Shown: positions 26,368 through 35,730, numbered from the stretch's first letter. The stretch is DNA of 64,000 bases from G965230065 sp965230065 (GCA_965230065.1 OZ245942.1:7378001-7442000); one strand, 5' to 3'. Notes: generated by a model not told the origin, from the letters alone. A program made the numbers and translations.

Positions 26368-28209
26368 ATGAAACGCTTCTATTTGTTGAACTACACTTTA
26401 TTTTTCTTAATAAGTTCGTCGTTTTTCTTTGCATGTTCCCAACCAGAAGAAGAGCACCTGCACGAGTACAAAAAATGGCATACCATCACCCTTTCTTTTG
26501 AAGGCCCGGAAACCAGCGAAGATGCCACGCCCAATCCTTTTTTGAACTACCGGCTGAATGTAACCTTCACCAACGGCACCTCTTCTTACACCGTGCCCGG
26601 CTTTTACGCGGCCGATGGCAACCCTGCCGAAAGCAGTGCCAAAAATGGCAACATATGGCAGGTGCGGTTTACGCCCGATGCCGAAGGGGAATGGACGTAC
26701 GAAGCCTCTTTCCGTGAAGGAGAAAACATCGCCATCAGCGACGACCCCAATGCGGGCACTCCCCTGGCTTTTGACGGAGCCACCGGAAAATTCCAAGTCA
26801 TTCCTTCTGACAAATCAGGAAGGGATTTCAGGGCTAAGGGCCGTTTACAATATATTGGAGAAAGATATTTGCAATTTGCCGATTCTGAGGAATACTTTCT
26901 CAAAGGCGGAGCCGACAGCCCTGAGAATTTATTAGGCTATCAGGATTTTGATGGCACCTACGTCATTGGCGATGAGGAAGCTCAGGAAGGTGAAGCTGCA
27001 AAGGACAAAGACCTGCATGCATACCAGCCTCATTTAAACGACTGGCACGAAGGTGACCCAAGTTGGCAAAGTGGTAAAGGCAAAAGCCTGATCGGCGCTA
27101 TGAATTACCTGGCTTCACAAGGTATGAATTCTGCATATTTCCTCACCTTAAATATAGAAGGTGATGGCAAAGACGTGTGGCCGTATGCTTCCCATGAAGA
27201 TTTTACCCGCTTTGATTGCAGTAAACTGGATCAGTGGGAAACGGTATTTTCACATATGGATAGCCTGGGTCTTATGCTGCACATTGTAACGCAAGAAACA
27301 GAGAATGAAACCCTGCTGGACGGAGGCGATACGGGGCCTATGCGTAAGTTGTACTATCGTGAACTCATTGCCCGCTTTGCCCACCACCTGGCCGTTACCT
27401 GGAACTTGGGAGAAGAAAACGGATTTGCTGAATTTACCCCTGTTTCGCAGGATGATGCCCAACGCCGGGCCATGGCTTCCTACATCAAGGCAACCGACCC
27501 ATACAATAACTTCGTGGTCATCCACACCCATGCCAATTCAAAACATCGGTATGAAGTGCTTGAACCGTTGTTGGGTTTTGAGGACCTGGACGGGCCATCT
27601 TTCCAGATTGGCAATACCTGGGATATTCATAGCGAAACAAAACACTGGATTAAAGTATCGAACGAGGCAGGCAAGCAGTGGGTGGTTTGTCTGGATGAAA
27701 TCGGCCCTGCCAACACAGGGGTAAAACCTGATGCCGACGACCCTACACATGATACTGTTCGGCACGAAGCACTATGGGGCAACCTCATGGCCGGTGGCGG
27801 TGGGGCAGAATGGTATTTCGGCTACAAATTCGCCCATAATGACCTGAATGCTGAAGACTGGCGCTCCAGGGAAAATATGTGGGCACAAACCCGTTATGCA
27901 CTGGAGTTTTTCCAAAAAAATCTGCCTTTCTGGGAAATGGAAACCGCTGATGAGCTCACACCAGATGAAGATGACTATTGCTTTGCCAAACCCGGGGAAG
28001 TATATGCCATTTACGACGTAGCCCCCGAAAACGCACAACTCAACCTGGAAGATACCGAAGGTAGCTTCACCGTACAATGGTACGACCCCCGAAACGGCGG
28101 AGCGTTGTCGGATGGCAGCGTAACCTCAGTGGAAGGTGGCAGCACGGTAAACCTTGGTGAGCCTCCCGCTGATGCGGATAAGGATTGGGTGGTGTTGGTG
28201 CGTAAATAA
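26368..28209 (+). CDS. DUF5060-domain glycoside hydrolase-like lipoprotein
   Basis: A 613-aa exported protein with a lipobox-like leader ending FFFACSQ. Residues about 35-150 are the DUF5060 beta-sandwich (TPNPFLNYRLNVTFTNG...VRFTPDAEGEWTYE). A TIM-barrel region follows; GEENG after TWNL (Glu349/350) and LDEIGP (Glu444) are good candidates for acid/base and nucleophile of a retaining glycosidase. The C-terminal domain (PGEVYAIYDVAPENAQLNLED...VQWYDPRNGG) matches the collagen-binding-like domain attached to such enzymes. Substrate unknown. It starts a run of catabolic genes. Confidence 0.8.
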   Translation: MKRFYLLNYTLFFLISSSFFFACSQPEEEHLHEYKKWHTITLSFEGPETSEDATPNPFLNYRLNVTFTNGTSSYTVPGFYAADGNPAESSAKNGNIWQVRFTPDAEGEWTYEASFREGENIAISDDPNAGTPLAFDGATGKFQVIPSDKSGRDFRAKGRLQYIGERYLQFADSEEYFLKGGADSPENLLGYQDFDGTYVIGDEEAQEGEAAKDKDLHAYQPHLNDWHEGDPSWQSGKGKSLIGAMNYLASQGMNSAYFLTLNIEGDGKDVWPYASHEDFTRFDCSKLDQWETVFSHMDSLGLMLHIVTQETENETLLDGGDTGPMRKLYYRELIARFAHHLAVTWNLGEENGFAEFTPVSQDDAQRRAMASYIKATDPYNNFVVIHTHANSKHRYEVLEPLLGFEDLDGPSFQIGNTWDIHSETKHWIKVSNEAGKQWVVCLDEIGPANTGVKPDADDPTHDTVRHEALWGNLMAGGGGAEWYFGYKFAHNDLNAEDWRSRENMWAQTRYALEFFQKNLPFWEMETADELTPDEDDYCFAKPGEVYAIYDVAPENAQLNLEDTEGSFTVQWYDPRNGGALSDGSVTSVEGGSTVNLGEPPADADKDWVVLVRK

Positions 28210-28213
28210 AATA

Positions 28214-28294
28214 AAATCAGGATGAACGGGATGATAAAAGGATAGTCAGGATGAAAAACCCCTTTCATCCAATAAATCCTGGCTATCCTGATTT
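28214..28294. repeat. Hairpin made of CAGGATG/CATCCTG words
   Basis: AAATCAGGATGAACGGGATG on the left folds with TATCCTGATTT on the right, with GGAT/ATCC words in between. Same design as the other word-built hairpins in this window but a different vocabulary. Confidence 0.55.
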
Positions 28295-28330
28295 AGACAA
28301 TGCTAACAGCTAATCATTAATATTGAAAAT

Positions 28331-29041
28331 ATGCATTTTACATTCTCATTAACCTTCCTGATTTTAACAGCAATTGCTGCTCATCCGGATCGGGCGCCGA
28401 TGCGTGCACTTACGAAAACAACAACTTTCGAAGAAAAAAATGGCACCGTAGCCGTAGAAGCCGAGCATTTTTCAGAACAAACCAAAGCGGAAATAAGAAA
28501 ATGGCACATCATTGCTGATGGCAATGCCTCCACCCCAACACCCGACCCTGACGAAAACCATGCGGCCTCGGCCAGCGGAAACGCCTATCTTGAAATACTG
28601 CCCGACACCCGCACCACACACGATGACAAACTGATTCATGATGAAAACTTTACCAATGAAGCAGGGAAAATGGCAATACTTTCCTATCCGGTATATTTTA
28701 ATACCCCCGGAAAATATTATGTATGGGTGCGGGCTTATTCCACAGGCACCGAAGACAACGGTATTCATGTAGGCATTGACGGACAATGGCCAGCATCCGG
28801 CCAGCGCATGCAGTGGTGTGAAGGCAAAAACACCTGGACCTGGGAAAGCAAACAAAGAACAGAAGAAGTCCATTGTGGGGAGCCAGAGAAAATCTTTCTG
28901 GAAATCAAAGATCCGGGATTGCACACCATCCACTTTTCTATGCGGGAAGATGGATTTGAATTTGACAAATGGATGATGACCCTGGCCTACGAAAAACCAG
29001 AAGACACGGGTGCTGAAGAAGTAATTAAACAAAATAAATAA
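28331..29041 (+). CDS. Exported carbohydrate-binding-like protein
   Basis: A 236-aa protein with a short signal peptide (MHFTFSLTFLILTAIAA). The rest is one beta-sandwich: NGTVAVEAEHFSEQ near the start, GKYYVWVRAYSTGTEDNGIHVGIDG in the middle and FEFDKWMMTLA at the end. This is the pattern of CBM6/CBM35-like modules and of the C-terminal domain of GH115 enzymes, but here it is free-standing. It may dock a sugar chain for the neighbouring hydrolase. Confidence 0.7.
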   Translation: MHFTFSLTFLILTAIAAHPDRAPMRALTKTTTFEEKNGTVAVEAEHFSEQTKAEIRKWHIIADGNASTPTPDPDENHAASASGNAYLEILPDTRTTHDDKLIHDENFTNEAGKMAILSYPVYFNTPGKYYVWVRAYSTGTEDNGIHVGIDGQWPASGQRMQWCEGKNTWTWESKQRTEEVHCGEPEKIFLEIKDPGLHTIHFSMREDGFEFDKWMMTLAYEKPEDTGAEEVIKQNK

Positions 29042-29062
29042 TCTTCTGAATTTTTGTAAGGT

Positions 29063-29075
29063 GGCTCGGAGAGCC
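29063..29075. repeat. GGCTCGGAGAGCC mini-hairpin
   Basis: Five-base stem with a three-base loop; it contains the inverse of the CTCTCCGAG core found at 5739-5749 and 6729-6738. Confidence 0.4.
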
Positions 29076-29119
29076 GCTCTACAATAACAAAAAGTCAGAA
29101 TTAACCTTAATCAAATTAA

Positions 29120-30178
29120 ATGAAAACTTATAAAATCGCCGTAGTATATGGAGACGGCATCGGCCATGAAATTGTACCGGCCGGACTGAAGGTGCTGGAA
29201 ACCGTGGCACAAAAGCATAACTTTCAACTGCAAACTGAAACCTTTCCCTGGGGCGCAGGCTATTACCAAAAACATGGTAAATTCATGCCGGATGATGCGC
29301 TGGAAACCCTCAAACAATTTGATGCCATTTACTTTGGTGCGGTGGGCTTGCCCGAAGTGGACGATACGCTTCCGGCTATGTTGTATACTTTTAAAGTGCG
29401 TACCCATTTCAATCAGTACGTAAATTACAGGCCTGTAAAATTGTTGCCCGGCATTCAAAGTCCGTTGCGGAATAAAACCGAAAAAGACATTGACTTTGTT
29501 GTTGTCCGCGAAAATAATGAAGGAGAATTTGTACAAAACGGCAAAATCATCCGCCCCGAAAGCCCGGAAGGGTTGGCAACCGATACCAGCGTATTCACGC
29601 GTGTAGGCATTGAAAGAATTGCCCATTACTCTTTCAAACTGGCCCAAAAAAGACGGAAGAAAGTAACCAACGTCACCAAATCCAATACTTTGATTCATTC
29701 TTTGGCTTACTGGGATCGGGTAATTGAAGAAGTGGCTGCACAATATCCTGATGTGGAGTATCATAAAATGTATGTAGATAATGCATCTGCTAGCTTTGTG
29801 TTACGCCCCGAAGTGTTTGACGTGATTGTCACTACCAACATGATTGGCGACATCCTGAGCGACCTGGGCGGGGCCATCATGGGCAGTCTTGGGTTAGGCC
29901 CCAGCGGAAACATCAATCCGGAAAAAGAATTCCCGTCCATGTTTGAGCCTATTCATGGGTCTGCCCCCGATATTGCAGGAAAAGGGCTGGCCAACCCCAT
30001 CGGTGCCATCTGGTCTGGTGCTTTAATGCTGGAGCATTTGGGAGAAACCGAAGCTGCCAACGATATTGTACAGGCCATTGAAGCCACCACCCAACAAGGC
30101 ATCATCACCGCCGATTTGGGAGGAAATGCCAAAACGGAAGATATTGCCCGTGCAGTGGTTGAAAATATCGGATCATAA
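29120..30178 (+). CDS. Tartrate/isopropylmalate-type beta-decarboxylating dehydrogenase
   Basis: A 352-aa NAD-dependent enzyme of the isocitrate/isopropylmalate dehydrogenase superfamily. IAVVYGDGIGHEIVPAGLKVL starts the fold, FVVVRENNEGEF holds the substrate loop, VTKSNTL the catalytic Lys, and NMIGDILSDLGGAIMGSLGLGPSGNI the metal-binding Asp residues. EPIHGSAPDIAGKGLANPIG binds the cofactor. The sequence resembles the tartrate dehydrogenase/D-malate branch more than LeuB. The kinase for four-carbon acid sugars lies two genes downstream, so a hydroxy-acid such as a tetronate or its phosphate is a plausible substrate. Confidence 0.85.
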   Translation: MKTYKIAVVYGDGIGHEIVPAGLKVLETVAQKHNFQLQTETFPWGAGYYQKHGKFMPDDALETLKQFDAIYFGAVGLPEVDDTLPAMLYTFKVRTHFNQYVNYRPVKLLPGIQSPLRNKTEKDIDFVVVRENNEGEFVQNGKIIRPESPEGLATDTSVFTRVGIERIAHYSFKLAQKRRKKVTNVTKSNTLIHSLAYWDRVIEEVAAQYPDVEYHKMYVDNASASFVLRPEVFDVIVTTNMIGDILSDLGGAIMGSLGLGPSGNINPEKEFPSMFEPIHGSAPDIAGKGLANPIGAIWSGALMLEHLGETEAANDIVQAIEATTQQGIITADLGGNAKTEDIARAVVENIGS

Positions 30179-30181
30179 GTA

Positions 30182-30269
30182 ATGCTGGATGCTGGTCACT
30201 AGATGCTGGATACTGGATTCTTGAAATAAATATCCAGTATCTAGCACCAAGAATCCAGCATCCAGTATC
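30182..30269. repeat. Hairpin made of CTGGATACTGG/CCAGTATCCAG words
   Basis: GATGCTGGATACTGGATTC on the left is answered by GAATCCAGCATCCAGTATC on the right, with an ATCCAGTATCTAGCACC segment between. The same vocabulary recurs at 58498-58586. Confidence 0.65.
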
Positions 30270-30344
30270 AAAAATCACATAGAGAAAAGAAGCTCGGTAT
30301 GGGCACTAAACTCGCACAAGGTAATTTAGCTAAACCAATAGAAA

Positions 30345-30980
30345 ATGCCCAAATACATAGACCTCACCCTCACCTATCACCCCAACATGCCCGGCGTATC
30401 TTTTGACACCGCCCGGACGCTGGAAAAAGACGGGTGGAATGCAAAAACACTTCACCTTTATTCCCATTCCGGCACGCACATGGATGCCCCTTTGCATTTT
30501 GGCGTAGATGGCCCCACCATTGACCAGACGCCTCTGAAGAGTTGCATCGGCTCGGCCTGGGTGGTTGATTTGTCAGGTATTGGGGCAAAGGAATTAATTA
30601 CGGTAGATGATTTGGGAGATGTTGCAACTCAATTCCAGGCAGACGAAAGTTTGTTGCTTAAAACCGGATGGAGTCGTTTTTTGAAAGAAGAAAAATACAG
30701 AAATGAACTCCCCCGAATCAGTGAAGAACTGGCGGATTGGTGTGTGCAAAATAAAGTAAAAATGCTGGGCGTAGAACCGCCTTCCATTGCTGATGTGAAC
30801 AACCTGGAAGAAGTTACCCGCATTCATCAAATCTTGCTGAAAGGCGGGGTTACCATTGTAGAAGGCCTGACCAATCTGGAGAAAATAAATAGGGAAAAGG
30901 TTACTTTTATGGCACTGCCCCTAAAAATTGCTGGGGGAGACGGCGCACCTGCAAGGGCGATTGCTATTGAAGATAATTAA
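30345..30980 (+). CDS. Cyclase-family metal hydrolase (kynurenine formamidase-like)
   Basis: A 211-aa protein with the family motif HSGTHMDAPLHF (His41, His45, Asp47, His51), the divalent-metal site of KynB-type hydrolases. A partial C-terminal counterpart, GVEPPSIAD, is also present. Members hydrolyse amides, lactones or cyclic esters; in this acid-sugar context a lactonase or related role is plausible, but tryptophan breakdown is not supported because no other gene of that pathway is near. Confidence 0.8.
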   Translation: MPKYIDLTLTYHPNMPGVSFDTARTLEKDGWNAKTLHLYSHSGTHMDAPLHFGVDGPTIDQTPLKSCIGSAWVVDLSGIGAKELITVDDLGDVATQFQADESLLLKTGWSRFLKEEKYRNELPRISEELADWCVQNKVKMLGVEPPSIADVNNLEEVTRIHQILLKGGVTIVEGLTNLEKINREKVTFMALPLKIAGGDGAPARAIAIEDN

Positions 30981-30997
30981 TTACAATAAATTGATCT

Positions 30998-31088
30998 CCC
31001 CCGATTTATTCGGGGGCCTCCACCTGTAGAGCAGAAAATAAAAAGAACCTTCCTGCGTAAAAGTAGGAGATTCCGGGACAAGCCCGGA
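30998..31088. repeat. Two G+C hairpins in spacer before acid-sugar kinase
   Basis: CCCCCGATTTATTCGGGGG at 30998-31016 and TCCGGG/CCCGGA at 31072-31088. Neither is followed by a T run. The second ends 25 bp before the kinase start and could affect its translation. Confidence 0.5.
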
Positions 31089-31113
31089 AAATTACAACCT
31101 AATACAAAACCCA

Positions 31114-32511
31114 ATGATCAAAAACCTTAACCAACTCCTCAACACTTTACCTCCTGAACCCACCCACAACGCGCTGGAAGAAATAAGAAAAGTAATCCAA
31201 CAACTGGGCAAAACCATCGTGGTACTGGACGATGACCCTACCGGTACCCAAACCGTTTATGACCTGCCCGTACTTACTACCTGGGACGTGGAGGCCATCA
31301 GCACAGAATTTCAGCAAAAAACACCCCTGTTTTATATTTTGACCAACTCCCGAAGTTTCCCTACTGCTGAAGCAGAAGAGCTGGCCCATGAAATTGGTAA
31401 TAATCTAGTAGAAGCTTCCATACAAACCGGACAGGCCTTTACTGTCATCAGCAGGAGCGATTCCACGTTGCGGGGGCATTTTCCGGAAGAAGTGGATGCC
31501 CTTACTGAAATTTTGGGCATATCACAAGCTACCAAAGTGCTGATTCCCGCTTTTGTGGAAGGTGGAAGGTATACCATCAACGATGTGCATTATGTGCAGG
31601 ATGGGGATGAGGTGATTCCGGCTGCCGAAACCCCTTTCGCCCAGGATACGGCTTTCGGTTTTAAAAACTCTGACCTCAGGCTTTGGACAGAAGAAAAAAC
31701 CCAGGGCGCTGTTAAAGCTTCTTCTGTTATTTCCCTTTCCATTGATGATATTCGGACGAAAGATATTGGCGACATTACGCAAAAATTGAAGGATTGCCCG
31801 GAGAAATCGGTATGCGTAATCAATGCGGCATCCCGTTCCGATTTAGAAATTGCGGGACTCGCCCTGCTGAAAGTAATGGCAAAAGGCAAGGCGTTGATTT
31901 TTCGCACAGCAGCATCCATTGTGCCGGTTTTGGGTGGATTATCCCCCAAAACTCTGTTAACAGCAGATGAACTTTCTATCAAAAAAGGGAAAGCCGGGCT
32001 TATCATCATTGGCTCTTATGTGCCCAAAACATCTTCCCAATTGGAGCATCTGAAAAAACAAGATCACCTGAAGTTTCTGGAAATCAATGTGGAAGATTTG
32101 CTATCGGATAAAAGGGACGAAGCCATCCGGCAAATTAGCCAAACGGTAGACAAGCACCTGCGAAACGGGGAAACCCCGGTGATTTATACCAGCCGGAAAC
32201 TGATTACCGGGGATGACAAAACCAGCAGCCTCATCATTGGCAATCAGGTATCGAGCGGGCTGGTAAACATTATGAAAAATATTACCGAAGAACCGGCCTA
32301 CGTCCTTGCCAAAGGAGGCATCACCTCCAGCGATATTGCTACGAAAGGACTGGGCATCAAAAAAGCCATCGTATGGGGGCAAATCCTGACGGGCGTGCCT
32401 GTGTGGAAGCCGGGCAAAGAAAGCAAATTTCCCGGCATTCCCTACATCGTTTTCCCTGGCAACGTAGGCGGCCCCGAAGCTTTGTCGGAAATCACAAAAA
32501 AACTTGCTTAA
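31114..32511 (+). CDS. Four-carbon acid sugar kinase family (DUF1537)
   Basis: A 465-aa kinase that would phosphorylate a four-carbon sugar acid such as threonate or erythronate using ATP. The N-terminal domain holds VVLDDDPTGTQTVYD and RSDSTLRGHFPEE, the substrate-binding blocks of the family; the C-terminal domain contains LAKGGITSSDIA and the GVPVWKPG...YIVFPGNVGG nucleotide site. In the known pathway the product goes to a PdxA-type dehydrogenase; none is seen here, while an isopropylmalate-type dehydrogenase is present upstream. Confidence 0.9.
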   Translation: MIKNLNQLLNTLPPEPTHNALEEIRKVIQQLGKTIVVLDDDPTGTQTVYDLPVLTTWDVEAISTEFQQKTPLFYILTNSRSFPTAEAEELAHEIGNNLVEASIQTGQAFTVISRSDSTLRGHFPEEVDALTEILGISQATKVLIPAFVEGGRYTINDVHYVQDGDEVIPAAETPFAQDTAFGFKNSDLRLWTEEKTQGAVKASSVISLSIDDIRTKDIGDITQKLKDCPEKSVCVINAASRSDLEIAGLALLKVMAKGKALIFRTAASIVPVLGGLSPKTLLTADELSIKKGKAGLIIIGSYVPKTSSQLEHLKKQDHLKFLEINVEDLLSDKRDEAIRQISQTVDKHLRNGETPVIYTSRKLITGDDKTSSLIIGNQVSSGLVNIMKNITEEPAYVLAKGGITSSDIATKGLGIKKAIVWGQILTGVPVWKPGKESKFPGIPYIVFPGNVGGPEALSEITKKLA

Positions 32512-32576
32512 TGTGTCCCTCACTTACCTCTGAAAAGCACAAGAAGTGGCGGATATATTCAGACAGGACGTACCCA

Positions 32577-32591
32577 AAACTTCGGAAGTTT
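32577..32591. promoter_or_regulatory. Palindrome AAACTTCGGAAGTTT before MFS permease
   Basis: Perfect 7-1-7 symmetry, 105 bp before the permease start. Possible operator; a regulator is not identified. Confidence 0.3.
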
Positions 32592-32696
32592 ATGCAAAAA
32601 TGTGTATGCCACTTCCAATGTTGATAACAAGTAATTGACAAACGTATACCATCAGCATACAAAACTTCCAAACTTTCACCGATTTCAATTTAGATT

Positions 32697-33959
32697 ATGC
32701 GCAAAACCCTTATTCCCGCCCGTTTTTTAATGATTGTCGGCACCTTTCTGCTGGCATTACTATTGTACATCGACCGCATCTGCATTTCCGTAGCCAAAGA
32801 CCCGATTTCAGCATCGCTTCAGCTTACCGATAAACAAATGGGATGGGTGCTGTCGGCTTTTGCATTGGGTTATGCACTGTTTCAAACCCCGGCTGGCATA
32901 TTGAATGATCGTCTCGGCCCGCGAAAAGTGCTGGCTTTGGTGGTCTCTTTCTGGTCATTATTTACTGCCCTTACCGGAGCAGTGCGCACCTTTGCATCCC
33001 TGCTGGTGGTACGGCTGTTATTCGGGGCAGGAGAAGCCGGGGCTTTTCCGGGGATCGCCCGGGCGGTGTATTCCTGGATTCCTTTGGCAGAAAGGGGCAT
33101 CGTTACCGGTATCAACTTTTCCGGTTCCCGCCTGGGCGCTGCCTTTGCCCTGCCCCTCGTGGCCTGGATGATTGACGCCCTGGGCTGGCGCAACAGTTTT
33201 TTCATACTGGGCATCATCGGCGTGGCCTGGGCCGTGCTTTGGTACTGGCTCTTTCGAGATGACCCTTTGGAACATAAGGGCGTTGCTGAAGAAGAAAAAA
33301 AACACATTGCCGAAGGCAGGCAGGAAGCCAAAAATGAAATAAAAACGAAACTTGACCTGGGGGTAATGTTCCGTTCCAAAAATATGTGGATGGCCATGGG
33401 GCAGTACTTTTGCAGTAACTTTACCTTTTTCTTTGCCCTCACCTGGCTGTTTCCACACCTGAAAAGCGAGTACAACCTGGAGGCCGTGGAAGCCGGATTC
33501 TATTCCTCTGCCCCCTTGATTTTTGGCGCCTTTGGCAACTGGTTTGCAGGATGGTGGGTAGACAAAATTTACAAAAACAAAAAATGGAATCTCTCCCGCC
33601 AGTTGCCTGCTATCGTAGGTTTTACGCTCGCAGCCATCGGATTGATTGCCAGCGTGTATATGGACAATGTGGTCGGTGCCATTATTTTCCTGAGTTTGGC
33701 CATCTTTGGTGCGGATATGACGCTGCCCCCGTCCTGGTCGTTTTGTGTGGATATTGGCAAGGGTAATTCAGGTGCGGTTTCGGGCACCATGAACATGGCA
33801 GGCAACATCGGTTCGTTCATCACCGCCCTGGCCTTTCCCTACCTCAGCGCATGGACAGGCTCGGTTACCCCATTTTTCTTTCTGGGTGCAGGGCTGAACG
33901 TACTGGCCATCATCATCTGGCTCCAAATGCGGCCAGACCGACCGCTGGAAACGTATTAA
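32697..33959 (+). CDS. MFS permease, anion:cation symporter (hexuronate/glucarate) type
   Basis: A 420-aa carrier with 12 helices. YIDRICISVAKDPI in helix 1, FALGYALFQTPAGILNDRLGPRKVL (motif A) and RLLFGAGEAGAFPGIARAVYSWIP mark the ACS family, which imports hexuronates, glucarate, galactonate and similar acids with protons. Its place between the acid-sugar kinase and an oxidoreductase supports import of a sugar acid. Confidence 0.9.
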   Translation: MRKTLIPARFLMIVGTFLLALLLYIDRICISVAKDPISASLQLTDKQMGWVLSAFALGYALFQTPAGILNDRLGPRKVLALVVSFWSLFTALTGAVRTFASLLVVRLLFGAGEAGAFPGIARAVYSWIPLAERGIVTGINFSGSRLGAAFALPLVAWMIDALGWRNSFFILGIIGVAWAVLWYWLFRDDPLEHKGVAEEEKKHIAEGRQEAKNEIKTKLDLGVMFRSKNMWMAMGQYFCSNFTFFFALTWLFPHLKSEYNLEAVEAGFYSSAPLIFGAFGNWFAGWWVDKIYKNKKWNLSRQLPAIVGFTLAAIGLIASVYMDNVVGAIIFLSLAIFGADMTLPPSWSFCVDIGKGNSGAVSGTMNMAGNIGSFITALAFPYLSAWTGSVTPFFFLGAGLNVLAIIIWLQMRPDRPLETY

Positions 33960-33981
33960 CCCATCAGTCTGACCGATGGAG

Positions 33982-34098
33982 AAACTCTAAACCCTAAACA
34001 CAAAACTCTAAACAATACAAAAATCTAAATATTCAAATACCAAAAACATTTTATTATTTGGATTTAAATATTAGAGTTTATTTTGGATTTAGAGATTT
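33982..34098. repeat. Hairpin made of CTAAAC/TTTAGAG words
   Basis: ACTCTAAACCCTAAACAC begins the left arm; TCTAAATATTCAAAT pairs with ATTTGGATTTAAATATTAGA, and the right arm ends in GGATTTAGAG. Same vocabulary as 1232-1470 and 61838-61968. Confidence 0.6.
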
Positions 34099-34156
34099 GT
34101 GCTTCGAATTTAACTTACAGGCTTGTATAAAAATGTAGTATCAAAACCATCCGACC

Positions 34157-35188
34157 ATGAAAACCCTCAAAGGCGTAGGCATCGGGGCTGGTTATTTTAG
34201 CCAGTTTCATTACGAAGCATGGCAACGACTGCCTCAGGTAAATTTCGTCGCTATTTGCGATCACGATTTAGAAAAAGCAAAACAAACTGCCCGGCAGTAT
34301 GGCATTGCAAAAACCTATACCGATTATCAGACAATGTTTGCCAAAGAAAAGCCTGATTTTGTAGACATCATCACCCCGCCTCCTACCCATCTTGCAATTT
34401 GTAAAGCAGCGGCTGATGCGGGCATCCATATTATTTGCCAAAAACCGCTGGCCCCTTCTTTTGATGAAGCTTCTACTCTGGTAAAAAATGTATCGAATGC
34501 CAACGTGCGGATGATGGTACACGAAAACTTTCGCTTCCAGCCATGGCACCGGGAAATCAAGAAGCTGCTGAATGAAAATGCTATTGGCGATAAGCTCCAT
34601 ACCCTCAATTTCCGCATGCGCACGGGCGATGGTTGGCCCAAAGACGCGTACCTGCAACGGCAGCCCTACTTCCGCACCATGCCCCGCCTGCTCATTTATG
34701 AAACCGGGGTGCACTTTATTGATACTTTCCGCTTTTTAGGTGGGGAAATAGATTGGGTTTTTGCCCGCCTGCGCAAACTCAACCCCGAAATTGCCGGGGA
34801 AGATGCCGGAATGGTATTTTTTGGCTTTGAAAACGAAGCTGAGGGACTGTTTGATGCCAACCGTTTTAATGAAAGCAATTTCAAAAACCCCCGCTATACT
34901 TTCGGTGAATTTCTGGTAGAAGGCAATGGCGGTTCCATTCGTTTGTATTCCGACGGTACGCTTACTGTTCAGCCCCTGGGTAAACCTGAAAAAGCGCATG
35001 ATTACATCCATGAAAACAAAGGGTTTGGCGGGGATTGTGTGTATTTCACCCAGCAACATTTTGTAGAAAACCTGCTTGCTGGCAATCCTTTTGAGACTAA
35101 CGGAGAAGATTACCTGAAAACGTTGGCGGTGCAGGAGGCTACGTACCAATCGGCAGAGAGACAGGAAGTTGTAGTAGTTGGCGGTTGA
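34157..35188 (+). CDS. Gfo/Idh/MocA family oxidoreductase
   Basis: A 343-aa NAD(P)-dependent enzyme. The Rossmann start is GVGIGAGYFSQFHYEAW; VDIITPPPTHLAICKAAADAGIHIICQKPLAPS carries the usual EKP motif as QKP, keeping the catalytic Lys. YETGVHFIDTFRFLGGEIDWV belongs to the C-terminal domain, where the His of GVHFID is catalytic in relatives. Substrate is a sugar, inositol or acid derivative. It ends the catabolic block just left of the accessory island. Confidence 0.88.
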   Translation: MKTLKGVGIGAGYFSQFHYEAWQRLPQVNFVAICDHDLEKAKQTARQYGIAKTYTDYQTMFAKEKPDFVDIITPPPTHLAICKAAADAGIHIICQKPLAPSFDEASTLVKNVSNANVRMMVHENFRFQPWHREIKKLLNENAIGDKLHTLNFRMRTGDGWPKDAYLQRQPYFRTMPRLLIYETGVHFIDTFRFLGGEIDWVFARLRKLNPEIAGEDAGMVFFGFENEAEGLFDANRFNESNFKNPRYTFGEFLVEGNGGSIRLYSDGTLTVQPLGKPEKAHDYIHENKGFGGDCVYFTQQHFVENLLAGNPFETNGEDYLKTLAVQEATYQSAERQEVVVVGG

Positions 35189-35540
35189 GTTTTTTGTTTT
35201 TTGTCTGGAGTTTGTGGTTCATAAGGTGTAGGGCATCATCATCTTTTTTTACATAAATGGCTACAGGGAGAATGTATGTTTTCCAGTAGTTTGTTATCAG
35301 ATGTGGGTGGTTTGGGTAAGGGTGAAAAACCTGCTTTTAGGGTGATTTTTTGTAATTTCCCAAGAATTGGCGTTTTTCCTGGCTGTAAGGTTTCCGTATG
35401 GTAGCCCTATGGCGGTAAAATTGTACTTTGCTAATACTGGGTGTTGCTGCAAACTATATAGTTTTTGGTTTACTTTTGGTGTAAGGTTGGCTGCGTTTTT
35501 CATCATTTTGTCAGCCCGGTACCGATAACCACCCAGGCAT
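35189..35540. other. Left edge of accessory island, no clear gene
   Basis: About 350 bp. A 69-codon open frame on the minus strand (35297-35506) has no recognisable features, so I do not call it. T-rich strings like those in other spacers occur at 35188-35205. Confidence 0.35.
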
Positions 35541-35682
35541 AGGACTGACTAACAATGGAACATAGGACGCTGACCGTCTATTTTCCTGATGAAACTGATT
35601 TTGCTCTCGACGGACAGAGGCCTGTATCCCATTATTTTAGCAGAGGACGGGGCCGCCATGAATGGACGTCCTGCGCTTGAGG
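35541..35682. repeat. Dispersed hairpin repeat, copy 1 (diverged)
   Basis: Contains GACTAACAATGGA, the CCGTCTATTTTCC arm and TTTTGCTCTCGACGGACAGA, shared in order with copies at 45887 and 52405. A TCCTGCGCTTGA tail occurs twice (35669 and 35708). The most diverged of the three copies. Confidence 0.65.
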
Positions 35683-35730
35683 TTTTTTTAGCACAGGCCT
35701 GAGCTGTCCTGCGCTTGAAGTATTCTAAAA

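Noticed and set aside
30345..30980. Kynurenine formamidase of tryptophan breakdown
   Set aside because: The metal motif only shows the cyclase family; no other tryptophan-pathway gene is near, and the neighbours are sugar-acid genes.
30998..31016. CCCCCGATTTATTCGGGGG as a rho-independent terminator
   Set aside because: The stem is strong but no T run follows, and the downstream gene belongs to the same functional run.
35297..35506. 69-codon minus-strand ORF at the island's left edge
   Set aside because: No start context, domain or homology pattern recognised; size is within what chance allows.
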